Of a stretch of DNA of 64,000 nucleotides, positions 16,068-25,959 are shown piece by piece. The stretch is from Pseudomonadota bacterium. GTDB lineage: Bacteria > Pseudomonadota > Gammaproteobacteria > Burkholderiales > JAKAFK01. The position numbers and the translations under genes are program-made. The notes beneath the pieces are model-generated. The model was given only the letters and a program-made list of their open reading frames with translations, was not told the origin of the DNA and searched no databases. The stretch covers positions 20,583 to 84,582 of the forward strand of contig JAJYKK010000004.1 in NCBI GenBank assembly GCA_021788645.1, given 5' to 3'. The stretch's first letter is position 1; each line of letters opens with the position of its first letter.

Positions 16068-17909
16068 ATGTCTTCCAGCGATCGCGGCGCTGCCCCGCGC
16101 GGCGGCGGGCGCGGCTCGCCTCCGCGCGCGCGGTGCCCAGTGCCGGCCCACCCCGTTCAGAAAGCGTCCGTCCCCGAGCGGGGGGCGCTTGTTCCCGACG
16201 CCGACATCGACCATGCCGACGACGGCATCCTCATTGCAGATACCCGCGGGCAGGTGACCGCGATCAATGGGGCCTTTGCCCGGCGAACCGGGTATGGCGC
16301 GCGCGATGTGCTCGGCAAGCCGCTCCGGACGCTTGAGCTCGCCGCCGCGCCGGCATCCGCCTATGGCGCGCTGCGCGAGGCGCTCGCCCGCAGCGGGTGC
16401 TGGCGGGGCGAACTCATGATTCGCCGGAAAAACGGGGAAACCGCGCGCGAGCAGGTGAGTGTCAGCGTCGCGCGCGACTGCGGCGGCCAGCCGACCCACT
16501 ACATCGCCGTATTCTCGGATTGCGCGAACGAGTTCCGCAAACGGCTTTCGTTTGCGGCACACCACGACGAACTCACCGGGCTGCCCAACCGCAAGCACTT
16601 TTTCGAGCGCCTGGCCCTGGGGATCGAGCAGGCGGCGAGGCACGGGCGGCGGCTGGGCGTGCTGTTCCTTGATCTCGATCATTTCAAGGCCATCAACGAC
16701 ACCCTGGGCTTCGAGGCGGGCGATGCGCTGCTCGGGCAGGTGGCCGCCCGGCTGCGCACCCTGGCGTCCGGCGAGGACCTGCTGGCGCGCGTGGGCGACG
16801 ATGAATTCACGCTGCTGGTCGAGGCCGACCCCGATGCCGCGGCGCTCGCCCATGCGGCCGCGCGGATCGTGCGCGACCTGACGCCGCCCTTCTCGGCGCA
16901 GGAGGCCACCTTGGTGCTCTCGGGCTCGGTCGGCATCAGCCGCTACCCGGAAGATGGGCGCGATCCGCACGAGCTCCTCAGGAATGCGGAGCTCGCGATG
17001 TTCGAGGCCAAGGGGCATGGCCGCAATCGGCACGCCTTCTATTCGCGGCGCCTGCAAAGCGGCCTGCGCGAACGGTTCCTGTTGACCAACGATCTGCGCG
17101 GCGTCCTGGAGGGCGATGCCCTGGTGCTGCACTACCATCCCATCATGGACGTCGCGGCCGGAACCATGAGCGGGGTGGAAGCGCTCGCGCGCTGGAAACA
17201 CCCGGTCTTCGGGCTGGTGCCGCCCGAGCGCTTCATTTCGCTCGCCGAGGACGCCGGCCTGATTGCGGCCCTGGGCACCCGCGTCCTGGCGGGCGCATGC
17301 CGGCAGCTCAAGGCCTTCGATGCGTCCGGCATGGCGGGCCTGCGGATGGCGGTCAACCTGTCCGCCTTGCAAGTGCGGCAGCCCGATGTCGTGGCGCTCG
17401 TGCGGCGGGCGATCGAGGAAGCGGCGGTGGATCCGGCGCGCATCGAGATCGAGATCACGGAAAGCGCCATCATGCAGGACACCGAGGACTCCCTGGCCGT
17501 GCTGCGTGCGCTGAAGGCGTTGGGGGTGGGCATCGCGATCGACGATTTCGGCATGGGCTACTCGTCGCTGGGCTACCTGCGGCGCTTTCCGGCGGATCGG
17601 CTGAAGATCGACAAGGCGTTCATTGCCGAGGCGGCGAACCGGCGCGAGGACGCGGCGATCCTGGATGCGATCATCGCGCTGGCGCGCGCCCTCGGGCTCA
17701 AGGTCGTCGCCGAAGGCGTGGAACGCGCGGAGCAGCTCGAATTCCTGCGCTCGCGCGGCGCCCACGAGGCGCAAGGCTTCTATTTCAGCCCGCCGCTTGC
17801 GCCCGAGATGCTCCTGCAGGAACATGCCCGCCTCCATGAGGCGTTCGCCCGCCGGGCACCGCACGCTGCCGGGGCAGAGGGCTTGTTGAGCGGGGCCGTG
17901 GCGCGATAG
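16068..17909 (+). CDS. PAS-GGDEF-EAL protein, probably a c-di-GMP phosphodiesterase
   Basis: 613 aa from the ATG at 16068 (CGGAG 8 bases before). PAS about 45-160 (DDGILIADTRGQVTAINGAF), GGDEF about 170-330, EAL about 345-590. The GGDEF site is degenerate (ARVGDDEF) and has no RxxD inhibitory site, so cyclase activity is doubtful. The EAL domain keeps its metal and catalytic residues: SGVEALARW, NLSALQV, ITESAIMQD, IDDFGMGYSSL, LKIDKAFI, VAEGVE. The usual Q of the substrate loop is His (HYHPIMD). It is divergent from the stressosome cyclase and may counter it. Confidence 0.88.
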   Translation: MSSSDRGAAPRGGGRGSPPRARCPVPAHPVQKASVPERGALVPDADIDHADDGILIADTRGQVTAINGAFARRTGYGARDVLGKPLRTLELAAAPASAYGALREALARSGCWRGELMIRRKNGETAREQVSVSVARDCGGQPTHYIAVFSDCANEFRKRLSFAAHHDELTGLPNRKHFFERLALGIEQAARHGRRLGVLFLDLDHFKAINDTLGFEAGDALLGQVAARLRTLASGEDLLARVGDDEFTLLVEADPDAAALAHAAARIVRDLTPPFSAQEATLVLSGSVGISRYPEDGRDPHELLRNAELAMFEAKGHGRNRHAFYSRRLQSGLRERFLLTNDLRGVLEGDALVLHYHPIMDVAAGTMSGVEALARWKHPVFGLVPPERFISLAEDAGLIAALGTRVLAGACRQLKAFDASGMAGLRMAVNLSALQVRQPDVVALVRRAIEEAAVDPARIEIEITESAIMQDTEDSLAVLRALKALGVGIAIDDFGMGYSSLGYLRRFPADRLKIDKAFIAEAANRREDAAILDAIIALARALGLKVVAEGVERAEQLEFLRSRGAHEAQGFYFSPPLAPEMLLQEHARLHEAFARRAPHAAGAEGLLSGAVAR

Positions 17910-17918
17910 CGCCAGGCG

Positions 17919-18575
17919 TCAGGCCGGGCGGATCGGCTGCCAGCCTCTCGTGCCCGCGGGATCCTGCGGATCCCAGCTGGACAGCTCCCCCGCCTCGAGG
18001 TCGAAGTGCCAGCCATGCAGCGTCAGCGTCCCGCGCGCGACGCGCTCGAGGATCCAGGGGAAGGTGAGGAGATTGTCGAGCGAGACCCGGATCGCCTCCT
18101 GCTCGCAGGCGCGCGCCAGCGTCTCGGCATCCAGGTCGCGGGCGCGCGCCAGGACGCGGTTGCGGGCGTGGCCTGCCACCTGCATCCAGCTCGCCACGAA
18201 GGGGGAGTCCTCGGGATGCTCGCCGGGATTCTCCATGAGCGCCCGAATGCCGCCGCAATGGGTGTGGCCGAGTACGATGATGTGCTGCACCTCGAGCCGG
18301 CGGACGCCGAACTCCAGGGCGGCGCTGGTGCCGTGATAATTGCCCCCGGTCTCGAAGGGCGGGACCAGGTTGGCTACGTTGCGGATGACGAACAAGTCGC
18401 CGGGGTCGCAGTCCGTGATGATGGCCGGATCCACCCGGGAATCGCAGCAGCCGATGATGAGCGTCCGCGGCGACTGTCCTGCCTTGACCAGCCGCCTGAA
18501 CACGTCCGGCTGCCCGCCGTAGTGTGTCTTGCGGAAGCGCCCGAATCCTTCGATGAGCTTGTCGATATGGTCCAT
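17919..18575 (-). CDS. Beta-class carbonic anhydrase
   Basis: 218 aa. Interconverts CO2 and bicarbonate in the cytoplasm. Zinc ligands and the catalytic dyad are present: CCDSRVDP and HTHCGG, with the active-site loop FVIRNVANLVPP. The ATG at 18575 with GAGGA 9 bases before is preferred over a GTG fifteen bases upstream. It begins 11 bases after purC and is probably co-transcribed. In an autotroph without visible carboxysomes it may supply CO2 to RuBisCO or bicarbonate to carboxylases. Its product is not next to cbbLS. Confidence 0.94.
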   Translation of the reverse strand: MDHIDKLIEGFGRFRKTHYGGQPDVFRRLVKAGQSPRTLIIGCCDSRVDPAIITDCDPGDLFVIRNVANLVPPFETGGNYHGTSAALEFGVRRLEVQHIIVLGHTHCGGIRALMENPGEHPEDSPFVASWMQVAGHARNRVLARARDLDAETLARACEQEAIRVSLDNLLTFPWILERVARGTLTLHGWHFDLEAGELSSWDPQDPAGTRGWQPIRPA

Positions 18576-18586
18576 GTCCAGGGTCC

Positions 18587-19474
18587 TCACGTGCGCGTGA
18601 GGCGCAGCAAGGCCTCACGGTACTTCTCCGTGGTCTTGGCGATCACCTCGGCGGGAAGCCTGGGCGCGGGCGGCGTCTTGTTCCACCCGATGCTCTCCAG
18701 GTAATCCCGCACGTATTGCTTGTCGAAGCTCGGCGGATTGCTGCCCACGGCATACTGGTCAAGGGGCCAGAAGCGGGAGGAGTCCGGCGTGAGGGCCTCG
18801 TCGATGAGGTAAAGGCGCCCGGCCGCGTCGAGCCCGAACTCGAACTTGGTGTCGGCGATGATGATCCCTTTCGGCGCGGCATGGTCGGCCGCCTCCTGGT
18901 AGAGCTTGAGGGCCACCTCCTGCACCTGGATCGCGAGCGGTTCGCCGAGCAGTTCGGCCGCCTGTGCGAAGCTGATGTTCTCGTCGTGGGCGCCTGCTTC
19001 GGCCTTGGTCGAAGGGGTGAATATCGGCGCGGGCAGCTTTTCCGCTTCGCGCAGGCCCGACGGCAGCGGGATTCCGCACACGCTTCCCGTGCGGCGATAG
19101 TCCTTCCAGCCGGAGCCCACCAGGTAGCCCCGGACGATGGCCTCCACAGGCAGGGGCCTGAGCCGCCGCACCACGATGGCACGGCCTTGGACCTGTGCCT
19201 TCTCCCGCGGATCGCCGACGACGGATTCGGGGGGCTCGCCGGTCAGGTGGTTGGGGATGATGTGCCCCAGGCGGGCAAACCAGAAATTGGACACCGCCGT
19301 GAGGACCTCGCCCTTGCCCGGGATGGGGTCCGGCAATACCACGTCGAAGGCCGACAGCCGGTCGGTGGTGACGATCAGCAGCCGCTCGCCATCGATTTCG
19401 TAGATGTCGCGGACCTTCCCGCGATTGAGGAGTTTGAGGCTCTTGATCGTCGATTCAAATAACGGTGTATTCAT
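18587..19474 (-). CDS. purC: Phosphoribosylaminoimidazole-succinocarboxamide synthase
   Basis: 295 aa, purine synthesis step that joins CAIR and aspartate with ATP. Signature segments: [65 protein letters not shown] and [15 protein letters not shown]. Length is that of the yeast-like form. No strong RBS is seen before the ATG. It heads a two-gene unit with carbonic anhydrase; the link may be CO2/bicarbonate use in the preceding PurK/PurE step, which is speculation. Confidence 0.97.
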   Translation of the reverse strand: MNTPLFESTIKSLKLLNRGKVRDIYEIDGERLLIVTTDRLSAFDVVLPDPIPGKGEVLTAVSNFWFARLGHIIPNHLTGEPPESVVGDPREKAQVQGRAIVVRRLRPLPVEAIVRGYLVGSGWKDYRRTGSVCGIPLPSGLREAEKLPAPIFTPSTKAEAGAHDENISFAQAAELLGEPLAIQVQEVALKLYQEAADHAAPKGIIIADTKFEFGLDAAGRLYLIDEALTPDSSRFWPLDQYAVGSNPPSFDKQYVRDYLESIGWNKTPPAPRLPAEVIAKTTEKYREALLRLTRT

Positions 19475-19960
19475 TTGGGTTGTCGTCGTGCTATCGTGTT
19501 AGGGGCACGCACAGCGTGGACGGCTTCTCGGGCAGCCGCCTGGCCCTTGCGCGCTTCGGGCGGACCGCCGGCCCCGAGGCCGCGCGTGGAGGAACCGTCC
19601 GGCGTGCTGCCGGACCAGGGACCCGCCGACATCGAAAGCCGCCCCATCGGGCGAACCTCGCGTTGGCGGCGCCATCGAAGGGTGTCTGGAACCGATAGCA
19701 TTCTACGTCGCCTCCCCCGTTGGCGTCGACTCCACGAAGGCCGAAGGGCTTCGCGGCGCGCAGCGTCGCGCGTCAGCGTTCGGCGCTGCGCTATAGTGGG
19801 TGAACGAGGGTGCGCGCCGGCGACCCAGATGCGCGGCGTGCTGGCCGGAAACGCCGCCAAGCCCGCCGCCCGCCCGGTTCGTGACGGGCCAAGCGGGGCC
19901 GGGGAACCCGGTGCGCAACCGATTTGCAGATGCCGATTCACTTTTTCCGAGGCACTCGCC
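19475..19960. other. Intergenic region upstream of purC and the unknown gene at 19961
   Basis: About 490 GC-rich bases without a supported gene. A -10-like TATAGT at 19792-19797 faces the gene at 19961, without a good -35 partner. Confidence 0.4.
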
Positions 19961-20371
19961 ATGCAGATCGTCGTCAGCCGCGGCGAGCCGCTCGCCGAAG
20001 AGGCGCGCGAGCTTCCCGCCGCCACCTATAATCTCGCCCACAGCCTGTTGGCGCGCGGCCGCGGGGTGGCCTTCGTGCCGATCCGCAGCATGCAGTTCCT
20101 GGCGATCCTCGATCCGGAGGAGATGGTGTTCGTCGATCACCTGCGCAAGGATCTCGCGGTCATCGCCTGGCAGCGCTTCCGGCCGCAGGCCCGCGGCGCG
20201 CTCGATGCCCCGGTGCCCTACCACGCCGCGTACTACCGCGAGGACGGCGCGGCCCTGATGCGCCGCCTCCAGCCCGAACTGTCCAAGGCGCTGGCGGCCC
20301 TGGCCGCGAAGGCGCATGAGGGTGGGGCCGGCAGGATCCTCACGTTCGCCCGGCCGGCGCCCGGCCGATAA
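19961..20371 (+). CDS. Protein of unknown function near the cbb operon
   Basis: 136 aa, starting MQIVVSRGEPLAEEARELP, with a CGAGG element ahead of the ATG. No signal peptide or membrane segment. The middle is aromatic-rich and well ordered (GVAFVPIRSMQFLAILDPEEMVFVDH, split here as GVAFVPIRSMQFLAILDP then EEMVFVDH), and the C-terminus is an Ala-rich helix. I do not recognise a family. Codon use is like the neighbouring genes and the composition is protein-like. It is convergent with the gene at 20395. Confidence 0.65.
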   Translation: MQIVVSRGEPLAEEARELPAATYNLAHSLLARGRGVAFVPIRSMQFLAILDPEEMVFVDHLRKDLAVIAWQRFRPQARGALDAPVPYHAAYYREDGAALMRRLQPELSKALAALAAKAHEGGAGRILTFARPAPGR

Positions 20372-20394
20372 TCCCGGGCGCGCGGCGCGAAGCG

Positions 20395-20694
20395 TCAGTC
20401 GTCCTCGCCCAGTTCGGGGTCCCACCCCTTGACCCGTGCCGCCGCCGTGGCGTGGGCGTAGAGCGCGTGATGGCGCTGGCGCAGCGGCGGCGGCAGGCGG
20501 CTGGGCAGGTTGCCGTACTTGTCCCACGCGCGTTCCACCTGTTCCATCAGGGTCTGCATGCGGCCTATCTCCCAGCCGGCGCAGTCCTCGGTCTCGGGAA
20601 TAAGGCCGAACAGCCAGCCGTCCAGCACGACCCGCCCGAGCTGGGTGATGCCGTGCTTGTCCTGGTGCAAGCCTACATAAGTCTCGGCGTTCAT
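20395..20694 (-). CDS. Small conserved-looking protein at the end of cbbLSQO
   Basis: 99 aa from the ATG at 20694 (GGGAG 6 bases before). Begins MNAETYVGLHQDKHGITQLG and is soluble, rich in Trp and His (GWLFGLIPETEDCAGW). It follows cbbO by 69 bases in the same direction and is probably the last gene of the RuBisCO operon. No catalytic motif is recognised. It may be a small accessory of the CbbQO activase or of CO2 fixation; context is the only evidence. Confidence 0.7.
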   Translation of the reverse strand: MNAETYVGLHQDKHGITQLGRVVLDGWLFGLIPETEDCAGWEIGRMQTLMEQVERAWDKYGNLPSRLPPPLRQRHHALYAHATAAARVKGWDPELGEDD

Positions 20695-20763
20695 CTGTGC
20701 TCCCGTGGTTCTCCCGGCATCCGGCGAATGCGCGCCGCGGCGGGCGCCCGCGCGCATGCCGCC

Positions 20764-23094
20764 TCATCGCGTCAATCCCGCGTACAGGAGCGGCAGCTTC
20801 TCCGGCAGCCGCTCCACGTGATCCACCACCATGTAGTTCTTCTGGCCGAAGATGCGGCTCACGTAGTGATCCGCGCGCGGGTCCAGGCTCATGCAGTAGG
20901 TTACCACACCTTGCTTGGCGACATCCTCGACGGCCTTCTTGGCGTCAAAGCGCAGGTATTGCGGATCCCGCACGTCCACGTCCGCCGGTTCGCCGTCGGT
21001 GATCACGATGAGCAGCTTCTTGGCCGAGCGCTGGCGCGTCAGGTGGTGACCGGCGTGGCGGATGGCCGCGCCCATGCGGGTCGAAAGCTGGCCGGTCATG
21101 CCGGCGAGCCGCGCCTTCGGCCCGTCGTCCCAGTGCTGGTCGAAGTCCTTGAAGCGGTAGTACTCGACGCCGTGCCGGCCGTCCGAACAGAAGCCATGGA
21201 GGGCGAACGGGTCGCCCACCTTGGCGATGGCGTCCGACAGCAGCACGCACGCCTGGCGCGTGAGGTCGAGCACACTGTAGTCCTTCCCATGCACCTTGTC
21301 GTTGGTGGACTCGGACAGGTCGAGCAGGACCAGGATGGAGAAGTCGCGCGTCTTCCTTACCGAGCGCATCATGTATCGCGGGTCGGGTTGGTTGCCCAGG
21401 CGGATGTCGGTCAGCCCCTGGATCGCGGCGTTGATGTCGATCTCGTCGCCGTCCTCGAGCTTGCGGATGCGCTGCACGCCTTGAGGCTGCATGGCGTCCA
21501 GCAGGAACTTCATGCGGTGGATTTCCCGCTTGTACTGGGCGGCGATGGCATTGATCCGGTCCAGCTCGCCGGACTTGGCGCGCTTCTCCTGCACCGTGGC
21601 CCAGGCCGGCCGCTCGAGCTGGATCTGGTAGTCCCACTCCGGGTAGTGGAAGGGCTCGGACAGGGGCTCCTTGCCTTCCAGCTCGTTGATGGTGCAGCCC
21701 TCCTGGTCCAGGTAGAACGGCGTGGACAGGACCCAGATTTCCTGGGCGTCGTCGCCGGCCAGCTCGTTGTCGACCTCGTTGACCATCTCCAGCACGCTGA
21801 CATACTTGCGCACCTGCTTGACGGTCTCGAAGCCGGCGGTGGCCGCCTTGTCGAAATCGAACGCCTCGAATGCCCAAAAATAGCGGTTGTCGTCCCGGTA
21901 GGGGGCGGTGAGCCCGTCGCTGCGCGGATTGAAGGCGATCCCCTTCTCCTTCAAGGCATGGGCGAGGGCGACGCCGATGTCCCATGACACGGCGTTGGTG
22001 CCGAGCGCGTCCGCGGCCCGGGCCTGCGCGAACAGGGCGCGGCCCTCAGCGACCCACGGATCCTCGTCGCGGTAGGTCTCGTCCAGCAAGGCCCGGGCAA
22101 GCCGGTTGAGGTAGTCGCCGACGCTCGCCGACCGGGCGGGGGTCGCGACGTGCAGCCTGCTCCACATCGGCTTCAGGCCGGGAAAGCGCCGGATGGCCAG
22201 GGCCTCGACCCGGGCGTCCTCGATCACGCCGATGACCGCCATCTGCAGGGGGTTGAGGCCTTCGGCGGAAATCGGCCGCGTGGTCTCGACCAGGTGCGCG
22301 GCGCAGTGGGCGGCGGCGGCGCGGTAGAGCTCGAGGCCCGCAACCCCCTCGAAGTCGTCGAAGGCATCGGGCAGGTGCAGCAGGTAGTCCTCGATGTAGG
22401 GCCGCAGTCCTTCGCGGTTCTCGTAGTCGCCCGAGGTCGGCCGCATGAAGAAGTCGCGCGCCCACAGCGCCCGCAGGTACATGTTGATGCGGCGCTGGAC
22501 GTCCACCAGCAAGGTCCCCTTGCGTTCCTTCTGGAGGATCGCCACCGATTCCTTGGAGGCCAGGCCGAAGTAGCGGATCTGCTCCTCGTAGTTGGTGCGA
22601 TGCGCGTGCGCGCCCCACAGCGCCCAGCGGCGCAGGCCGCCCAGGGTGAGCTGCTGGAAGAGCACGTCGAGCTTGTCGAGCATCGGCCGCACGCCCCGCG
22701 GGGCCTGGGCGATCAGGGTGTTGATGAACTGCAGGTACATGCGGAACAGTTCCGCATCGCCCAGGCGCCCGGCGGCGGTGGGCGAGGTGGCGAGCAGGAG
22801 CTCGATCACCGCCCCCGAGGTCTTGGAGGCCAGCATCAGCGAGGCGGTGGCGAGGTCCGAGATGACGTCCTCGCCGACCTCCCGCGCCACCTCCGGCGCG
22901 TTTTCCAGCCAGGCCTCGACCACGGCGTCGCCGCGCCCGAGGCCGCGGATGGCGGCGGCGCCCTTGAGGTAGTTGTCCAGGGCGCGGGGCGAGAGCACCC
23001 GGGTTGCTTCGTGCCAGACCGATGCCAGCACCGCGCGGCTGTGCTCGCTCAGGGTCGCGAGCAGTTCGGCGTAGTCTTCGAGGTTGACGGACAT
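20764..23094 (-). CDS. cbbO: RuBisCO activase subunit CbbO (von Willebrand A domain)
   Basis: 776 aa. The C-terminal third is a vWA domain with the MIDAS signature DLSES (ILVLLDLSESTNDK) and later ITDGEPADVD. The long N-terminal helical region is typical of CbbO/NorD-like proteins. CbbO is the adaptor that brings the CbbQ hexamer to inhibited RuBisCO and helps remove tight-binding sugar phosphates. The RBS GAGGAA precedes the ATG. The gap to cbbQ holds a GC hairpin (23119-23140). Confidence 0.95.
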   Translation of the reverse strand: MSVNLEDYAELLATLSEHSRAVLASVWHEATRVLSPRALDNYLKGAAAIRGLGRGDAVVEAWLENAPEVAREVGEDVISDLATASLMLASKTSGAVIELLLATSPTAAGRLGDAELFRMYLQFINTLIAQAPRGVRPMLDKLDVLFQQLTLGGLRRWALWGAHAHRTNYEEQIRYFGLASKESVAILQKERKGTLLVDVQRRINMYLRALWARDFFMRPTSGDYENREGLRPYIEDYLLHLPDAFDDFEGVAGLELYRAAAAHCAAHLVETTRPISAEGLNPLQMAVIGVIEDARVEALAIRRFPGLKPMWSRLHVATPARSASVGDYLNRLARALLDETYRDEDPWVAEGRALFAQARAADALGTNAVSWDIGVALAHALKEKGIAFNPRSDGLTAPYRDDNRYFWAFEAFDFDKAATAGFETVKQVRKYVSVLEMVNEVDNELAGDDAQEIWVLSTPFYLDQEGCTINELEGKEPLSEPFHYPEWDYQIQLERPAWATVQEKRAKSGELDRINAIAAQYKREIHRMKFLLDAMQPQGVQRIRKLEDGDEIDINAAIQGLTDIRLGNQPDPRYMMRSVRKTRDFSILVLLDLSESTNDKVHGKDYSVLDLTRQACVLLSDAIAKVGDPFALHGFCSDGRHGVEYYRFKDFDQHWDDGPKARLAGMTGQLSTRMGAAIRHAGHHLTRQRSAKKLLIVITDGEPADVDVRDPQYLRFDAKKAVEDVAKQGVVTYCMSLDPRADHYVSRIFGQKNYMVVDHVERLPEKLPLLYAGLTR

Positions 23095-23118
23095 TGGGGT
23101 TCCTCGTCGTTCGCGAAA

Positions 23119-23140
23119 GCCGGGCGCCTGAGCGCCCGGC
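23119..23140 (-). repeat. Stem-loop between cbbQ and cbbO
   Basis: A perfect 9-bp stem (23119-23127 with 23132-23140, loop of four) lies 25 bases before the cbbO start on the minus strand. It has no T-run, so it is more likely to affect processing or translation than to terminate. Confidence 0.55.
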
Positions 23141-23205
23141 CAGGGGCCCGGGGGCCCGCCGGGCGGGGCCGCGGGCCCTCGATCGGCAGGCGATGACGGC
23201 CCGGC

Positions 23206-24009
23206 TCAGAAGAACGTGCTGACCGCGGCGTCCAGCGCGTCCCGCATGTCGGGATCGTCGGTGATCGGCCGCACCAGGGCGACCCGGCAGGCGGCCTGGG
23301 GCGCGACGCCCTGGCGGATCAGGCTGCCGGCGTAGATCAGCATCCGCGTCGACAGGCCCTCGTCCAGGCCGTGGCCCTTGAGATTGCGCGAGCGCTCGGC
23401 GATGGACACCAGCTTGCCGGCCACCTCGGCGTCGATGCCCGCCTCATGGGCGACGATCTCGGTCTCGACGGCGTGCGCCGGATAGGTGAAGTCGAGGCCG
23501 CCGAAGCGCTGCTTGGTGGATTGCTTGAGGTCCTTCATCAGGGACTGGTAGCCCGGGTTGTAGCTGATCACGATCTGGAAGTCCGGGTGGGCGTGGACCA
23601 GCTCGCCCTTCTTCTCGAGGGGCAGCACGCGCCGGTTGTCGGTCAGCGGATGGATGACCACGGTGGTGTCCTGGCGCGCCTCGACCACCTCGTCGAGATA
23701 GACGATGGCGCCTTCGCGGGCGCCGATCGCGAGCGGGCCGTCCTGCCACGTCGTGCCCTCGGCGGAGAGCAGGAAGCGGCCAACCAGGTCGCTCGCCGTC
23801 ATGTCCTCGTTGCAGGCCACGGTGATCAGCGGCTTGCCCAGGCGGTGCGCCATGTATTCGACGAAGCGGGTCTTGCCGCAGCCGGTCGGGCCCTTGAGCA
23901 TCAAGGGCATGCGCACCGAGTAGGCGGCCTCGAACAGTGCCACCTCGTCGGCCACGGGCCGGTAGTAGGGTTCCGTTTCGATACGGTATTGGTCGATGAC
24001 ATTGGACAT
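23206..24009 (-). CDS. cbbQ: RuBisCO activase AAA+ subunit CbbQ
   Basis: 267 aa from the ATG at 24009 ([17 protein letters not shown]). MoxR-type AAA+ ATPase: Walker [11 protein letters not shown], Walker [12 protein letters not shown], sensor segment [11 protein letters not shown], and an arginine-finger region near [13 protein letters not shown]. With CbbO it reactivates RuBisCO using ATP. The frame continues open upstream across the terminator region, but that extension is non-coding. Presence of cbbQ/cbbO next to cbbLS marks the form IAq type. Confidence 0.96.
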   Translation of the reverse strand: MSNVIDQYRIETEPYYRPVADEVALFEAAYSVRMPLMLKGPTGCGKTRFVEYMAHRLGKPLITVACNEDMTASDLVGRFLLSAEGTTWQDGPLAIGAREGAIVYLDEVVEARQDTTVVIHPLTDNRRVLPLEKKGELVHAHPDFQIVISYNPGYQSLMKDLKQSTKQRFGGLDFTYPAHAVETEIVAHEAGIDAEVAGKLVSIAERSRNLKGHGLDEGLSTRMLIYAGSLIRQGVAPQAACRVALVRPITDDPDMRDALDAAVSTFF

Positions 24010-24060
24010 GTCCGCTCCTGATTGTTCTGTCGGCCGGCAAACGCGCCCGCCCTTGAAAGC

Positions 24061-24094
24061 AAAAGCCCCCGCCGCGTCGGGCGCGGCGGGGGCT
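24061..24094 (-). terminator. Strong hairpin with T-run between cbbS and cbbQ
   Basis: A perfect 13-bp stem (24064-24076 with 24082-24094, loop of five) is followed on the minus strand by TTTTGCTTT. It should stop or slow most transcription after cbbS, so cbbLS mRNA would exceed cbbQO mRNA. Confidence 0.8.
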
Positions 24095-24119
24095 GTGGGG
24101 TACTTCAGGCCGCCGCGCG

Positions 24120-24467
24120 CTAGACCGTCTTGCCGCGGTAGATCACCATGGCGGTGCCCTGCGACTGCTTGAAGTTGTCGTAGCCGACCAGGCGCACGTG
24201 GTTGTTCGGGTTCGCCTTGTGGCAGGCTTCGGCCTCGGCGAGGATGCGGTCGACATCGGTCTCGCCGAACATCGGCAGCTTCCACATGTACCAGTAGGAG
24301 TCCATCAGGTGTTCCGGCTCGGTATGCTCGATGGCCGGATTCCAGCCCTTCTTGACCAGGTACTCGACCTGCTGGCGGATCTCGGCCTGGTCCATGGCCG
24401 GCAGGTAGGAGAAGGTCTCGAACTTGCGGCTCGCCGGATCGGAAAGACGGGAGTTGTAGTCTTGCAT
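24120..24467 (-). CDS. cbbS: RuBisCO small subunit, form IA (non-carboxysomal)
   Basis: 115 aa. [19 protein letters not shown] carries the short insertion (DPASR) that sets the non-carboxysomal IAq small subunit apart from the carboxysomal IAc one. The rest is standard: [28 protein letters not shown]. It pairs with CbbL to form the L8S8 enzyme. The RBS GAGGAA is before the ATG. It lies 70 bases after cbbL. Confidence 0.97.
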   Translation of the reverse strand: MQDYNSRLSDPASRKFETFSYLPAMDQAEIRQQVEYLVKKGWNPAIEHTEPEHLMDSYWYMWKLPMFGETDVDRILAEAEACHKANPNNHVRLVGYDNFKQSQGTAMVIYRGKTV

Positions 24468-24497
24468 TTCAGTTTCCTCGTATACGGTTGCCTGGCG

Positions 24498-24526
24498 GCG
24501 GGAGCGGGCCCGAAGCGCGCTCCCGC
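24498..24526 (-). repeat. Stem-loop between cbbL and cbbS
   Basis: A 9-bp GC stem (24498-24506 with 24518-24526) in the cbbL-cbbS gap, without a T-run. Confidence 0.5.
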
Positions 24527-24537
24527 CCGCGGGTTGC

Positions 24538-25959
24538 TTACTTGTGGGCCACGTCCAGCTTGTCCACGGTGTCGAACTCGAACTTGATCTCCTTCCAGGT
24601 TTCCATGGCGATCTTCAGTTCGGGGCTGGATGCGGCGGCCTTGGTCAGGATCGCCTTGCCGTCCTTCTCGATGGCCACGCCCTGGTTGCGGGCCTCGACG
24701 CAGGCTTCCAGCGCGACCCGATTGGCGGCCGCGCCGGCGGCGTTGCCCCAGGGGTGGCCCAGCGTGCCGCCGCCGAACTGCAGCACCGCATCGTCACCGA
24801 AGATGGTCACGAGCGCCGGCATGTGCCAGACGTGGATGCCGCCCGAGGCGACGGCGAAGGCGCCGGGCATGGAGCCCCAGTCCTGGTCGAAGAAGATGCC
24901 GCGGCTGCGGTCTTCCTTGACGTACTTCTCGCGCAGCAGGTCGATCCAGCCCAAGGTGGCCTCGCGGTCGCCTTCCAGCTTGCCGACCACGGTGCCGGTG
25001 TGCAGATGGTCGCCGCCCGACAGCCGCAGGATCTTGGTCAGGACGCGGAAGTGGATGCCGTGGTGCGGGTTGCGGTCGAGCACGGCGTGCATGGCGCGGT
25101 GGATGTGCAGCAGCATCCCGTTGTCGCGGCACCAGTTGGCGAGCCCGGTGTTGGCGCAGAAACCGCCGGTGATGTAGTCGTGCATGATGATCGGCGCGCC
25201 GATCTCCTTGGCGTACTCGGCCCGCTTGTACATCTCCTCGGGGGTCGGGGCGGTGACGTTGAGGTAATGGCCCTTGCGCTCGCCGGTCTCGCGCTCGGCC
25301 TTGTGGATCGCCTCCATGACGAAGTCGAAGCGCTGGCGCCAGCGCATGAAGGGCTGGCTGTTGACGTTTTCATCGTCCTTGGTGAAGTCGAGGCCGCCTC
25401 TCAGGCACTCGTACACGGCGCGGCCATAGTTCTTGGCCGACAGGCCCAGCTTCGGCTTGATCGTGCAGCCGAGCAGCGGGCGCCCGTACTTGTTCATGAT
25501 GTCCCGCTCGACCTGGATGCCCTGGGGCGGACCGCCGCAGGTCTTGACGTAGGCAATGGGGAAGCGCACGTCTTCGAGGCGCAGCGCGCGCACCGCCTTG
25601 AAGCCGAATACGTTGCCCACCAGGGAGGTGAACACGTTGACGACCGAGCCCTCTTCGAACAGGTCGATGGGGTAGGCGATGAAGGCGTAGAAGCAGGTGT
25701 CGTCGCCCGGGACGTCCTCGATCGCATAGGCGCGGCCCTTGTAGTAGTCGAGGTCGGTCAGCAGATCCGTCCAGACGGTCGTCCACGTGCCGGTGGACGA
25801 CTCGGCGGCCACGGCGGCGGCGGCTTCCTCACGGTCGACGCCGGCTTGGGGCGTGATCTTGAACACCGCCAGGATGTCGGTGTCCTTGGGCGTATAATGG
25901 GGTTCCCAGTAGGTGCTCCGGTACTCCTTGACGCCTGCGTTGTACGTCTTGACTGCCAT
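24538..25959 (-). CDS. cbbL: RuBisCO large subunit, form IA
   Basis: 473 aa from the ATG at 25959 (AGGAG before it). Fixes CO2 onto ribulose bisphosphate. The active-site regions are all visible: [28 protein letters not shown] with the carbamylated Lys, [22 protein letters not shown], and loop 6 GKLEGD. The N-terminus [20 protein letters not shown] is typical of green-like form IA. No carboxysome genes are near; with the CbbS insertion and cbbQO this is IAq, an enzyme suited to moderate or high CO2. Transcribed away from cbbR. Confidence 0.98.
   Translation of the reverse strand: MAVKTYNAGVKEYRSTYWEPHYTPKDTDILAVFKITPQAGVDREEAAAAVAAESSTGTWTTVWTDLLTDLDYYKGRAYAIEDVPGDDTCFYAFIAYPIDLFEEGSVVNVFTSLVGNVFGFKAVRALRLEDVRFPIAYVKTCGGPPQGIQVERDIMNKYGRPLLGCTIKPKLGLSAKNYGRAVYECLRGGLDFTKDDENVNSQPFMRWRQRFDFVMEAIHKAERETGERKGHYLNVTAPTPEEMYKRAEYAKEIGAPIIMHDYITGGFCANTGLANWCRDNGMLLHIHRAMHAVLDRNPHHGIHFRVLTKILRLSGGDHLHTGTVVGKLEGDREATLGWIDLLREKYVKEDRSRGIFFDQDWGSMPGAFAVASGGIHVWHMPALVTIFGDDAVLQFGGGTLGHPWGNAAGAAANRVALEACVEARNQGVAIEKDGKAILTKAAASSPELKIAMETWKEIKFEFDTVDKLDVAHK

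Noticed and set aside
24010..24285. Upstream extension of cbbQ
   Set aside because: It would translate the terminator hairpin and part of cbbS in another frame; the ATG at 24009 has a good RBS and family-like start.
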